This document shows, piece by piece, positions 36,323-48,739 of a stretch of 64,000 bases of DNA (positions are counted from its first letter, which is position 1; each line of letters begins with the position of its first letter). The translations under genes and the position numbers were made by a program. Source of the DNA: Diatrype stigma (Eukaryota; Ascomycota; Sordariomycetes; Xylariales; Diatrypaceae); NCBI GenBank assembly GCA_022225965.2, contig JAKJXP020000016.1:522919-586918 (forward strand), in the 5' to 3' direction. Under the pieces are notes generated by a model that worked only from the letters and a program-made list of their open reading frames with translations, ran no database searches and was not told the DNA's origin.

Positions 36323-36738
36323 TAGTAGTAGTATATTTTTACGTCCGGATGGACCTATCTCTTCTTATTTCCGAAAGGGGTAGGGGTGTTTAAGCTAGTT
36401 TATGCTAGGTATTAAGAGGTACATAGGTCCGATATTGCGTAATGTATAGGACGGCTGGATTATCCAAGGCGCTTAGGTTCCTGGATAAAGCACGAGCGAG
36501 TTAGGAGTAACAAAGGAAAGAATGGTTTTTACCCTCCGCTAGGCGGCTTATCTTCCGTAAGTCTCGCCGCCTTACCTGTATGTAATCTTATGTATTTAGT
36601 CCAGTGTGTTGTGGTTTATTCCTTCGTTGCAGCCATAGGGCCTCGCCTTTTCAAGGAAGGCGACGAAGTTTCGGTAGCCATTATAGCCGAAGAGTTGGTC
36701 CGCTTCGCGCCCTTATCGTATCCTCAGGGATTCGGTAC
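36323..36738 (-). mobile_element. LINE L9: young 5'-truncated insertion (416 bp)
   Basis: Inverted LINE 3' end: tail AGTAGTAGTATATTTTTACG, 3' UTR and the ORF2 C-terminal FGYNGYRNFVAF region. Target duplication GATATTAGTAA/GATATTAATAA (36312-36322 and 36739-36749). It keeps CpA and TpG (for example CCAGTGTGTTGTGG at 36602-36615), while its host L8 has lost them. Confidence 0.9.
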
Positions 36739-38432
36739 GATATTAATAAGTAAGCTTAATAACATTCCTAAGCTTAAATTTACCTTTCTGTTAAATACGG
36801 CCTTGAAGTGTTTTTAACTTATTTATATATATTAAATAAAGCGACTTATTGCATTCGTATTAGCCTAAGAATGTAACAACTTAACCTGTTTATTTTTAAA
36901 CATGTTTAGCCGGGCAATAAAAGCGTTAAGAAAGCCGAAACATAACCGCGAACGAAACGCGTCATAATGAACGAAAGAATACGACGAAGTTATTAAATAT
37001 ATGCGTTAATCGGCGGCGGCAGCGGAAACTAAAAGTTCCGAACCCGGATATAACAAGGGAACATAAATTTATTATCCGAAAAGCAAAAAAGCAGTACTAA
37101 AAACAGCAAATAACTAATGCTATCTTAAATAAATTCATATATAACATAATAAACTAGCATAAGCTTAAGGATAACTTTTAAACGTTATTAATAATAAACC
37201 ATAACCGAATAATAACTAATATAAAAGAAAAGATTCATTATTTCCGGCATAAGGTCCTTGTGTTTTAAACGAATAAAAAAATATTAACGACCCTTAACGC
37301 TTATTCGAATCCTACGATATTAATCCCTTCGTAACCGACCCTTTCGTATCCGCTTATAAGTACGAATTAATTCCCTTAGAATCATTCGGTAATAATGGCA
37401 AAAGCAAAAGACGTCTGTATTTAAACCCTTAATATTATTCCGAATAAGGACGGATTAATAGCGATGTTATCATAATACATATAGCTAGTTATTAAAAACA
37501 TAATTTATACGTTATATAAAGAATGCTTAAGATACGGCTACCACCAGATACCGTTCCGTATCGCGGAAATAATCATGTTTCTTAAAATAAATAAAATCGA
37601 CTTTATAGCAATTAAATCTTAACGTCTTGTTTTTTTACTTTCCTACTTAAATAAGGAATTAAAATAACTGGTAACAAAAAGGATATTAATAATAACTATA
37701 TATAAAGGCGTTATTAATACCCAGTAATTCGGCGCGTTACTTAAAAGGTTAACGTTAAACCTAATAACATACGTTATATATAATATCAAAACGATATTCG
37801 CATGAAACAGTCGCAGTATTTCTTACTTTAAACGTTATTAACGCATTTAACGCAATATTATGCAATAAACTAATACTTAAATTGTAATAATAGAACTAAA
37901 CCCACTTATTTATTAAATAAGTAAACTTCTTTATAATAAATCTTAGCCTATTATTTTATAATACTTTATAAGGCTTTCTAATATCTCTTATTTTATTTAT
38001 GCTATATACGGAGCCCCTTTCTTAAAAAGGTACCCCATTAAGTTGCTTCAAATATGCTAACGACGTAGCAATTTTATGCATAAGCAAGGCCATAACCGAA
38101 ACCTCCGGCCTCTTAATAACCGACGTTTCGGATACTTTAAATTAGGAAAAAAAACGCTTTTACCTTTAACCTAATTAAAAACAACCTTAAACATTTTTAT
38201 AAAAAAACGAAGCTACGCTAATTTATAAAACCCGGTTATTGCGGGCAACTTCGTAATATAACCATTTAAAAAAGCAATTAAATAACTGGGGATTTCTTTC
38301 GACTTTAAACTTAACTTTAATAAATACGTATTATAATAAGCTATTAAGGCCCTTTAAATAACCAATTACATTTAACATTTAAACAAAATAATAAAGGGTT
38401 TTTTATTAAGTAAAACTGTAATAACGGTTTTA
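36739..38432 (+). mobile_element. LINE L8, second segment (linker and RT)
   Basis: Continues L8 in register: endonuclease-RT linker, then RT with the catalytic box changed to Y-A-N-D (near 38052-38063). It stops within the RT thumb at about 38432, where minus-strand LINE L11 begins. RNase H and the 3' end are missing. Confidence 0.85.
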
Positions 38433-40893
38433 TTTTTATTTTTATGGATATTAATTTATATTATAAGCAGCTATTTAAAAAATCGGGCGGTATTATTATA
38501 AAAAGGCCGGAATCGTTTCGTTATTTCTAGCGGTTATAAAAATTTGCTTTCTTCCGAACGTATCGCGTCCTTTTTTTTTATCGGTTTTCCAATTATAAAG
38601 GTCGGATTTTTTTTCGGAGGGGATTATTTTACGTAAACGAAAAATATTTATTAATTCGTCGATATTATCGTTAGCCCTTATTATTAAAGCGGTTTTAGTA
38701 ATGGCTTCGTAAAATCGGACTTAGTATTCGTTTATTGCCTAGGTAACGTTTAAAATAAGGAGGCCCGTTAATATGGGATATTCCTTCGTCTTTTCGTCGT
38801 CGGTATATAAAAGGTCGTTTCCCTTTTTTTCGGCGTCGTCGATATGGATATTCTCGTTATTTCTTTTACTATTACCGTTTTCGATTATAATCGTTATTAT
38901 TGCCATAACCGCAACGGTAATGTCGGCAACTTCGACGGCGGTAATAGGAACGGAAATAAGGAATTAAAATAATATCCGTCGTATTATTAATATTAACGGC
39001 GGAAATAATAATAACGGCGGTTTTGGTTTCTTAAGGATTTTGGAACCCGCTGGAATAAAAATCCTATGGAATTATTTTCTTCGTTTCTGTTTTTAAAAAC
39101 TTAAAGCCGGTTCTGGATTTAAAATTAAAATCGAAGTTAGAATTAAATCGGTTATAAAGTTTTTTTTTATAATACTTTGTTATATTATTATTCCCTTAAT
39201 TATTTAATTTCGGTAAGCTATTATTTGGTTAGCCGGATAATTTTGCCATTCTTTTTTATTAATTGGGCCGAATATATTAACGAATCGTATTTATAAGGGC
39301 CGTAATAATTAGGGCATTTAATTTTATTTTTATAAACGCTTTCTTAACGAATGGCTTTATATACTTTAAACCTTTTATCGTATTATTAGTAACGTAAGTT
39401 ATTATTGCAATAACGCTTATTATAAAAGCTTAAGCAAATCTGGCATTAAATAATTTTAAGAATCTTAATAATAAGCTTTCCTAAACGAAAGCTAAATACC
39501 TTAAAGCGTTTAACGGTTTAAAAAAACGCCACGATCCACTCTTAAATCGGAACGCCCGATACGTATCACTTAAAGCGATATAAAAAAATGGAATTAACGC
39601 CCGTCTGGATTACGACTTTAATTCTAATAACCGAATCGATAAATTAGGGGCCTATATAAATACGGAATTCTTTCGAGATCCCGATTAGGATATAGGTATG
39701 CCAATCCTTGGCCTTTTCGATAATTAGGCCCTTTATTTTAAAGGCTTCGTTAAGAATATATTGCCTAGCGGTATTATTACGAAATCGTAAAGCCTAACCG
39801 ATCTTAACTTTTTAGGCGTCGATAACTTCTTGCAAACTAAGTTTTAAAATATCGACCATTATAATCCGAACGTTTACGGAATATAAGGCATATCATAAAT
39901 GGTTAAGAATAAAACGCAAAAAAAGCCGGTTATCGGCTTTTTCCGCGGATTAGGATTGGGGTTATATTAATCGGTTAGAACCTGTTTTCCTTATTCCTTT
40001 AGGCTCTCTCTTAACGTTAATCCATTTCTGGGCATCGCCGGATTTAAAACGGACTACCGTTATATATAACCGTAACGTAAAAAATGGCGACAGTAACGTA
40101 ATAACAAGTTTTAATAAATATAATAAAAAAAACGCGTCGTTATTCATTTTAAAATAAGGGCGTATTTCCAGGAAATTCGTTAAAAACGAAGTTAATGGGG
40201 TTTTTCGGTGGTATTAATAATAAGAAAACGTAACGAAGAGCGGCTAAGCCTCTTATTTTCGTACGGATAACATAAAGGAAATTAAAGTTCTCCGGGCTTT
40301 CTGCATAAATTAAGCTTATAATAAGCTGCTTAATTTATTAACATACTAACCGAACCCATTGCTAATACGCGGGCATGGATTATTAAAATGCATTACAAGC
40401 GGTATCCAAAAATAAAGAATAAGTTATAAATACTTCGAACTTGGCTCGAGTGCTTTATTTCTTTTTTTTACGTATTAATCTAATTATAGCCAAAATGGAA
40501 TTTGCTAAGGGATCTTTAAAAATTCTTAAAGAGAATTAAATAAAAAGGTTTCCCTAGGACTTAATTTTTTCGGAATACCAGATTTTGCTGCTGCCGTTTT
40601 ATCATTTGGCCTCTTTAAAACGAAAGAAATAGCCTTTAAATTATTGCCGTCATTGTTATTATTAGCCATCGTAAATGGATTTATAAAAATAATAAGCGCC
40701 GGTTTCTTAAAACCTGCTCCGGAAGTTTATTACGGGAGAATTAAGGGCCGTTAAAAATAAACGGTATCCGATATCCTCGAAGGGTTGCCTAATCCAAAAG
40801 CAGAAATAAGTAAGGCTTACGATATAAAAAAGAACTAAGCAAAAACGAATCTTAACAAAGTATAAGGGTAAGAAAAAAAAGTTATAAAAGGAT
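38433..40893 (-). mobile_element. LINE L11, 5' half, minus strand
   Basis: Inverted copy spanning the endonuclease N-terminal part, ORF1 and 5' UTR, ending at the inverted 5' terminus (AAAGTTATAAAAGGAT at 40878-40893). The endonuclease begins abruptly against L8 RT. The ORF1 parts include the acidic C-terminus (complement of about 38500-38900) and the knuckle region (complement of about 39300-39480). RT and RNase H are missing. The plus-strand open stretches at 38773-38967 and the minus-strand one at 39962-40147 are out-of-frame or short leftovers. Confidence 0.82.
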
Positions 40894-43800
40894 AATAACT
40901 TATTCCTTATTTTTGATACCGCCCGAAACGCATTTTAATAATTCATGCTTATGTATTAATAATGGGCCCGGCTGGCGTATTAGCAAATTAAATAATTAAT
41001 CGTAAACTTGGTTAACGCAAAAAGTCCGGAAAACCTTTTTTTTTTCCTTTTTACGTTATGCGCTTTAGGATAAATAGCTTAACTGCTTTCCGTTACGTTC
41101 CTTTCCCGCCAATACCGCCGAAAGATCCTATCGATTTCGTTTTTAACGAATCTCCTAAAAGCACGCCCTATTCCGTAAGCGACGTATATTCTTTGCATTA
41201 CATTTTTTGGAAAATACGGCCATGTTATTACCGTTTGTATTACTTCGATTTTAGTTTTAATCGTATATAACAACAGCTTGCTTCAAAAATGGAAAAGCCT
41301 AAGATTGGACCAACGTAATAAGGAAACCTAAAAAAAAGAAACGCAATCCGTAAGTCCTGGCCTTAATCGATTAATATAACCCTAGCCCGTAAAAAAGGCC
41401 GATAACCGTTTTTTCTTTCGCTTTATTTCCGATTATCCATAATACGTATTGCGTCCGGCAAATATTCGAGTTATAATTATGAATACCTTTAAGCTTAATT
41501 TACGGAAAATTATCGACGTTTAAAAAGTTAAGACTAATTAGACGTTACGATTTCGTAGTAATACCGTTAAGTAATATATTCTCGACGAAGCCTTTAAAAT
41601 AAAGGGCCTAATTATTAAAAGGGCCAAAGATTGGTATATATATATTTTCGTCGGGGTTTTAAAGGAATTTCGTATTTATATAGGATCTTAATTTATCGAT
41701 GCGATTATTAAAGCCGAAGTAATTATTTAAATAGGCGTAAACTTTATTTCTTTATATCGCTTTAAACGATACGTTTTTAACGCCTTTATGTAAAAGTAAA
41801 TCGTCGCTTTTTTCCAAATTATTAAACGCTTTAAAGTATTTGGCTTACGTTTTGAAAAGCTTATTATTACGGCCCTTAAAATTATTTAATGCTAGGTTTG
41901 TTTTGGTTTTTACGACGGCCGATATTATAATAACGACCCGTATTACTAATAATGCGGCAAAAAATATAAGATATACGAAATTACCCGTTAAAAAGGCATT
42001 TACGAAAATAAAGTTAAGTACTTTAATTGCCGCGGCCCTTATAAATTCGATTCGCTGGCATATCCGACGCGGCTAATAAAAAAACGGCAAAATCGTCCGA
42101 GTAATTAAATAATAATTAGCGGAAATTAAGCAATTAAGAAAGCAGCAATATAATAAAGTGCTTAAAAAAAGAAAAAGGCATAGTAATAATTTTACCCTTA
42201 TTTTTAGGCTTAAACCTAAATCTAAGCACCTAAGAATAAAGGAAAAGAAAAAAATAACCCCATAGGCTTCCTTATCCCGGCGGAACCCAAAACCCCTAAG
42301 GGATTACGACTGCCATTACTATTATTTCTGCCGGCACAATTAACGGGCCGGATATTTTCTTAGCCTTTCGTTTTTGCTTTTGCTTTCGCTTTTGTTTTTA
42401 TTTTTGCCTTCGTTCCTATTAAGAATGTCCGAAACAACAGGAGCAACGGAAAAAACACCCATATAAACGACGCCGACGAAAAAAGGAACGATTCCCCGCG
42501 TAATAACGACAGAGGATATCCCATATTAGTAGGCCCCCTTATTTTAAACGTTACTTAAGTAACGGACGAACGCCTAGTCCGATTTCGTAAAGCCATGGCT
42601 AAAAACGCTTTAATAACAGGTATTAACGATAACATAAACGAATTAACAAATACTTCCCGTTTACGTAGAATTATTCCCCCCAAAGAAAAAATCGACCTTT
42701 ACAGTTAGGAAACCGACGAAAAAAAAAGCGCGATACGTTCGGAAAAAACAGGAATTCCGCAATACATGGAAATAACGAATCGATAATCCCATTATTACCG
42801 TAATATAGCCCGAGTTTTTAAATAGTTATTTATAATATAAATTAATATCCGTAAGAATAAAAAGAAAAATACCATATACGACATAACATTTAAAACGACG
42901 AACGATATAAAGGCAAATGTCGTATTAATATAAAAGCCATAAATAATAACATTACATAGCAAAAGGCAAATTAAAATCCATTTCCGATACGATATTTTTT
43001 TATCGGTAAAAAATTAAATAAAGCATTTTAAGGTCCTTATATATATTCGGAAAAACCCTTAATTTAATACTACATAGTTACGTTCTTTTATTATTAAGAA
43101 TACAGTTATAATATAAATTAATAACGTTATTATCGGAAATATTTATTTAAACGGCGACGTATTTTACGTATTATTTACGGAATTAAAATAATAAAAACTT
43201 AATTTCCGAAAAGTAATAATAGGAAACTTTAATGCCGTTTATTAAACGTAATAGCTGCGGTAACGACGGCGGCATAACGGATTAAAGCAAAAGGTAACAA
43301 ATTGATTTAAAAGCCAAAACTTTTAAGTTCTTAATAAAAACGAGCTTACGTATTATTTAAGCAATACGATCGATTTTATAGCTTTTAATATATTAAGGAA
43401 TATAATAGGAATTAATAGCGATATATATATAAATTCCGATTATTATACGTTAATTAATCAAATATCGGTTAATAAATCCGTTAAGGTTTTTAAGTCCAAA
43501 TTTATTTTTTCGCTAAATGCGGCCTTAAGATTTTCCCAGTTTATATATATATATTAAATTAAAAGATTAGCGACATTTGTATTAGCCCAAAAACGCGAAA
43601 ACCTAATTCTTAAAATTTTAAAAACGCTTAATTGCGTAATAAAGGCATTAACAAAGTTTAAATATAATCGCAAACGAAACGCGTCGTAATGAACGGAAAA
43701 ATGCGACGAAACTATTAAACGAATATAATAATCGGCAGCGAAAAATGAAATTCCGGATCCGAATACGGCAAAGGAATATAAATTTATTATCCGACGAATA

Positions 43801-45502
43801 AAAAAGCAATACTAAAAACGGCAAATAATTAACGTTATTTTAAATAAATTAATTTATAACATAATAAGTTAGCATAAACTTAAGAATAACTTTCGAACCT
43901 TTTTAATAATAAACGGCGACCGGATAATAACGGATATAAAAAAAATTAATTATTTTCGATATAAAGGTTTCGTTTTATAAGCAGATGGCGAAAACATCGA
44001 CGATCCGTAACGCCCGTTTAAGCCTTACAATATGAACCCTTTCGTAGCCGATCTTTCGATAATCGCCCATATTTACGTATCGATTTCATAAAGCTAAATA
44101 ATAATAATAACAAAAATAAAAAACGTTTATATTAAAATCTTTAATACGGCCTTAAAAAATGGATTAACGGCTTTATTATTTTAATACGTATGGCCGGTTA
44201 TTAAGGATGCTGTTTGCATTTTATATAAAAAATGCTTATTATATGGTTATTATTTAATATTTTTTCGTATAATCGAGGTTATTATGTTTCCTAAAATAAG
44301 TAAATCCGATTTTACGGCAATAAAATTTTGGCGTTTCATTTTCTTTTTTTCCTGTTTCGGAAAAGGCCTAAAGCGGTTAATTATTAAACGTATATCGATA
44401 ATAGCTATCCGTAAAAACGTCATTAATATTTAGCAATTTGGTACGTTATTTAAAAAGTCGGCATTAAACCTGGCGTTTTGCGTTATATATGATATAAAAA
44501 TAGACTTTATTTAAAATAAAGTCGCATTATTCTTAATATTGGATATAATAGGCGCCTTTAATGCAATATTACGAAACAAATTGGTATTTCGATTATAATA
44601 ATAAAAATGATATTACTTATTAATTAAATCGGTCGATTCGTTTATAATTAATCGCTTTACGTTTATTCGAATAAAAAACGTTATTACAAATTCCGGCTTT
44701 TTATTTTACGGCGTTCCTTAAGACTTTTTAATATTTTCGATACTGTTTATGCTATATACGGAATCCCTTTTCCGACGAAGCGTTTCATTAATACGCTTTA
44801 GATATGCCGACGATATAGCAATATTTCGCATTAATAAGATTACAGTTAAAATTTCCGCATTATTTATAACCGACGTTTTAAATAGCCTAAACTGGGAAGG
44901 AAATAACGCCTTTACCTTTAATCCAGCCAAAAATAACCTTAAACATTTTTATAAGGGCCGGATTCTTTTAAATAATCCGGTTATTGCGGGAAGTTTCGAA
45001 ATATATCCATCTAAGGAAGCGATTAAGTGGTTAGGAGTTTTTTTCGACTTTAAATTAAGCTTTAAGGAATACGCGTTTAGGTAGGCCGTTAAGGCCTTAT
45101 TCGTTGCTAATTATATCCGTTACCTTAATAAAATAATAAAAGGATTATTACCGGATAAAACCGTAATAGCAATAAAGGCTTGCGTAATACCAGTAGCTAT
45201 TTACGGCGCGGAAGCCTAATATTTAGGAAAGGAGCGCCTAGCGATTAAAAGATAGGGATTTGCGTTTATAGGCGTTTTGGGATACCTTATAATCTCCGAT
45301 AAGCCATTTAGAATCGCCGCTAAGGCAATTCTCTTAATTTGACGTATCATTAACGTTCCCATCCTGTACCGTAAATCAGGCATCCCCCTTACGGAAGTGG
45401 TATACGAGCAGATATAAGAACGACACGCTGTCCGACTCCGCAGCCTGGACCCGGCTTACCCCGTCGTCTAACGCGCTAACCAACCAAAAGGACGATGGCC
45501 TA
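40894..45502 (+). mobile_element. LINE L12, first segment
   Basis: LINE lacking about 500 bp of its 5' end, abutting the 5' end of L11. ORF1 spans about 41058-42800 (FRYVPFPPIPPKDPIDFVFN at the start; the knuckle region near 41850-42060). The endonuclease spans about 42850-43470 (GNFNAVY near 43222), then linker and RT. It is split after RT by the MULE; the last nine bases (45494-45502) are the MULE's left target duplication. Strongly RIP-mutated. Confidence 0.9.
44749..45084 (+). pseudogene. LINE L12 RT palm fragment with intact YADD
   Basis: Longest uninterrupted RT piece in the window: 111 codons beginning MLYTESLF, with FRYADDIAIF (YADD codons at 44803-44814), KISALFITDVLNSLNWEG, and the thumb-side EAIKWLGVFFDFKLSFKEY. 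It is the middle of ORF2, not a separate gene; the upstream and downstream parts of ORF2 have stops. Confidence 0.85.
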
Positions 45503-45622
45503 CGCCACGGCTATTCTAACGGTCTTTCAGGCTATTCTGACGGTCTTTAACCATATCCGGAAGGACGCTTTGTACCGACCCACCATACATTTGAATGGCG
45601 ATGCCGTAATACGCATTTAGGG
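45503..45622 (+). repeat. MULE left terminal inverted repeat
   Basis: Pairs with the complement of 48620-48739. Within it GGCTATTCTAACGGTCTTT (45510-45528) is followed by GGCTATTCTGACGGTCTTT (45530-45548), a tandem module likely to be a transposase binding site (inference). Similarity fades after the GGCGATGCCGTAATACGC block. Confidence 0.85.
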
Positions 45623-45639
45623 TAATATGGCGCAAAATA

Positions 45640-48440
45640 CCGCCAATTGTTTTTGTTTCGATTATTAAAGCCCAAAATCGAAGGCTGGCGATATTATTTG
45701 GCGTTTAAAAGTACCTTTCGCAATGAATCTTATCGAACAATTTGTACAATATAATTGGCCTTCCTATTAGGAAATACATAATGCCTTTATCGCCGCCGGC
45801 ATTGCCGTAAGCTTCGCCGCCCGAAAGCAACATAGCGAATGGGCCAACCGAATATATGGCGGATACCGACGATACACCTATGTATATAATAAAGGCGGTA
45901 TTAATGCCTAAAAATATACAAAGGCCGCCGGAAATAAAGATTAACGGAAAACCTCGACGAAGAAATCCAATTGCGAATAAAACGGAAAATTAATAAAATC
46001 TAGCAATAATAATCAATAAAGGTTCGATTTTTTATATAATAAAAATCAAACATCCAAAAACTTACATAACTATTTTTTTGGAATTCATAACGCTGCTTAT
46101 TTCGTTATTAATCGACGCCGCTAAAAGAACGATTCCGAAATAATAACTAAGATCGAGATTGCCGCTTAAAATTAGAAATTATTCCATTACGACATTCTCG
46201 ACTAAATAAAATCGAAACATTTCGAAATTAACTTTATTACTTCCGATATTAAAAACATTTTCGTAAAGGCGCGGCGTATTTAATACGGCAATCGAACAGC
46301 TACCTAACAATTCCTCGAAATCCTCGAATCGAATCCCGAAATTTAATATGCCGTATACCGTAAAAATAATAACCTAAATAAAAGGATATAACGTATTTAT
46401 TAGGCATATAAGTAATATATGAAATTATAAAAAGAAAATTCCGAACTTATTTCGATCGATAATACGTATAAAGTTAATAAGTTTAATATGCCGCTTTATT
46501 AAATCTCGGGAATTATTTCCTTTTATATTACTTTTTCGATATCGTATTGCCTATTTAGCAGTAAAAAAAAACATCGTTTTAATGGATTTTCGATACGTTA
46601 AAAAAATACGCCCGTAAATACGGCGGACGGGCCGTTAATAAAATAAATGCCGATATTTTCGGATAATGCTTTAAATTTAACGTAATTATTTCCGATTTCG
46701 ACAAAGCCTTTAAACGCATCGTCCGGACGGCTTTTTTCGATACCGTTAAATATTAACTTTATATATGGCACATTTTTAAAAACGTCGCTTATAACATTAA
46801 GAAAAAATAAAACGGCTTTTTCGAAAGGATTATATTCGGTAAACGCGGCGGCGATATAAGCAGTACTAATTCCGAAAAAAAAAATAAGGGAAATAATAAA
46901 AATAATCGCGATGCCAATAAGAACTGCTTTTTCGAAGGCGACATTTCCTTTAATAAAGCACAACGCCCTTTCGTATTAGAACATCCGGACGAAAATATAT
47001 ACGATACATATATTAAAGCGCTAATTACGAAGCTTCTTTAGCCCGAAAATAAAGCGGTTCCTAATGGGAATTAAGTATTTACTTAATTAAACCCTCGCCA
47101 TTACGGGCTCGCTTCGTTCGATTTTTTATGCAAATAAACGGATAATGCCGACGAAATAATGCCTGCTTAACGAATTTATATATATTTTCGAATTAAAGTT
47201 AAATGGAATCATTATTAGAAATAATTCTAGCAGGAATTTTTTTATTAATTATCTATCGTGGATTATTTTCGAAATATTTATTTGCAATATAAGCTTAAAT
47301 TCGCAAAGTTCGCCATTAAGGATTATCGAAATTTCGGCTTGCGGGTAATTTCGTAATCGAAAGGATTTTACGTTATATTAAAGCGGCATTTTAAGAATCG
47401 ATTGGCTTTATTGTATTAATTTTATTATGCCGTTTATATGGCTTAAACGAAGATTCGAAATAAATACGAAAGCCGGTTTATAAAAAAAAAAGAACGAAAA
47501 AATTAACGAATTAAAGGATGCCATTTTCTTTAATAACATTTATTATAACGTTAATTTCCTTGCCTTTTGCAAAGTGCTTTGGCAATATATTAAAACGATT
47601 AAAATAATTAAAAAAAACGTATCGCCTTTTATTTATAAATGCGGTTTTTTTAGCCAATTCGGATTGCTTTATTAGTATATAATTTATTTATTTTTGGTAT
47701 AAAAATAATTACTTTCAATAAACCATTTTTATTTGCATTAATGGTTTTAAAAATCCGATATAATTATGACGCCGACTATTTTTCTTATTTGATTTTAATT
47801 AATAGAATAATTCCAAGTTATACGAATTATTGCTAATTTCGTTATTTATTTTATACCCAATGTCTTTTAAAAAACGTACCCGCCGTAACGAATAAAACCC
47901 GAAATTCCTTCCTATATGCCGTCGCAATAAAAATGATCCAGGTCTTTTAAGGCCGAAGCCGCCAAAGCCGCCGGGCATTTAAGCAAAAGGGATATAAACA
48001 AAAGAATAAAATAAAGCAATTATAATACCTATTATATAATCGACGCGGCTTTCGGCGTAACGAAGGGATTCATTTTATAATAAAAGCATGCATCGTATTT
48101 TATTTTATAATAAAATGCCGCGAATGCGATTTACAATTACTTAACCGTTGCCGCAAATAATACCGTAACCGCCGGTTATTCTTTATACGATAAATAAATT
48201 AAATATTATAATATAAGCATAACGCTTATAATAATAATAATGGAATTATTAATAATAAATGTAATAATAGCGGCTATAAAAATAATAACGGCTATAATAA
48301 TAACAGTAATAATAGCTACCGTCGTTATAGCAATAATAATTATCGCCGTTATAACAATAGCAGCTATTGCCGTTATAGCCGCTATTGCCGGCTTAATTCG
48401 TAATAGCTTTATAGGAATAATAGCAGCAAGAAAAGCATAA
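45640..48440 (+). pseudogene. MULE transposase remnant
   Basis: Broken reading frame of a DDE transposase of the MULE superfamily. An N-terminal region (about 45740-45960) with SFAARKQHSEWA may be the DNA-binding part. The MULE core follows: SIDNTYKVNKFNMPLY at 46452-46499 (first Asp motif), VIISDFDKAFKRIVR near 46683-46730 (second Asp), and WHIFKNVAYNIKKK at 46766-46807 (the C/L-x-W-H motif). After NGFFE it runs to a KAQRPFVLEHPDENIYDTY segment near 46960. The far C-terminal part (about 48190-48400) is Asn/Gly/Tyr-rich (NNNGYNNNSNNGYRRY-like). Stops at Gln and Trp sites and a few frame changes show it is dead. Open frames on the minus strand (46598-46963) are antisense shadows. Confidence 0.83.
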
Positions 48441-48739
48441 AAGGAATAATATTAATTATAACCCCAATTAATAGCCATAGCCGTAACGATAGTATTATTA
48501 ATATTAATAAATTCCAAACGTACAATTGCAATACCAAAAGACCTTCGTAAGATTTCCGTTCCAGCTTCGTATGCCGACCCAAAACGCGGTATTATATACG
48601 CGATATAAACAATAATCGCCTAACCGCGTATTACGGCATCGCCACCCAAATATATATAATGGATCGGTATAAAGCATCTTTTCGAATATGGTTAAAGACC
48701 GTCAGAATAGCCTGAGAAACCGTTAGAATAGCCGTGGCG

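Larger units (their letters stand above)
45503..48739 (+). mobile_element. Mutator-like (MULE) DNA transposon with 9-bp TSD
   Basis: 3.24-kb element in L12. The target duplication is GATGGCCTA (45494-45502) against GATGGCCCA (48740-48748), 8 of 9 bases. Long terminal inverted repeats of about 120 bp start CGCCACGGCTATTCTAACGG and contain a near-duplicated module (GGCTATTCTRACGGTCTTT, twice). Nine-bp duplications, long TIRs and the encoded transposase agree on MULE. L12 reads continuously across the empty site. Confidence 0.93.

Noticed and set aside
46598..46963. 121-codon hydrophobic minus-strand frame that looks like a membrane protein
   Set aside because: Exactly opposite the MULE transposase core; the hydrophobic character comes from the antisense of Lys/Asn codons.
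48240..48440. Ile/Ala-rich frame resembling a membrane helix
   Set aside because: Another frame over the Asn/Gly/Tyr-rich C-terminus of the MULE transposase.
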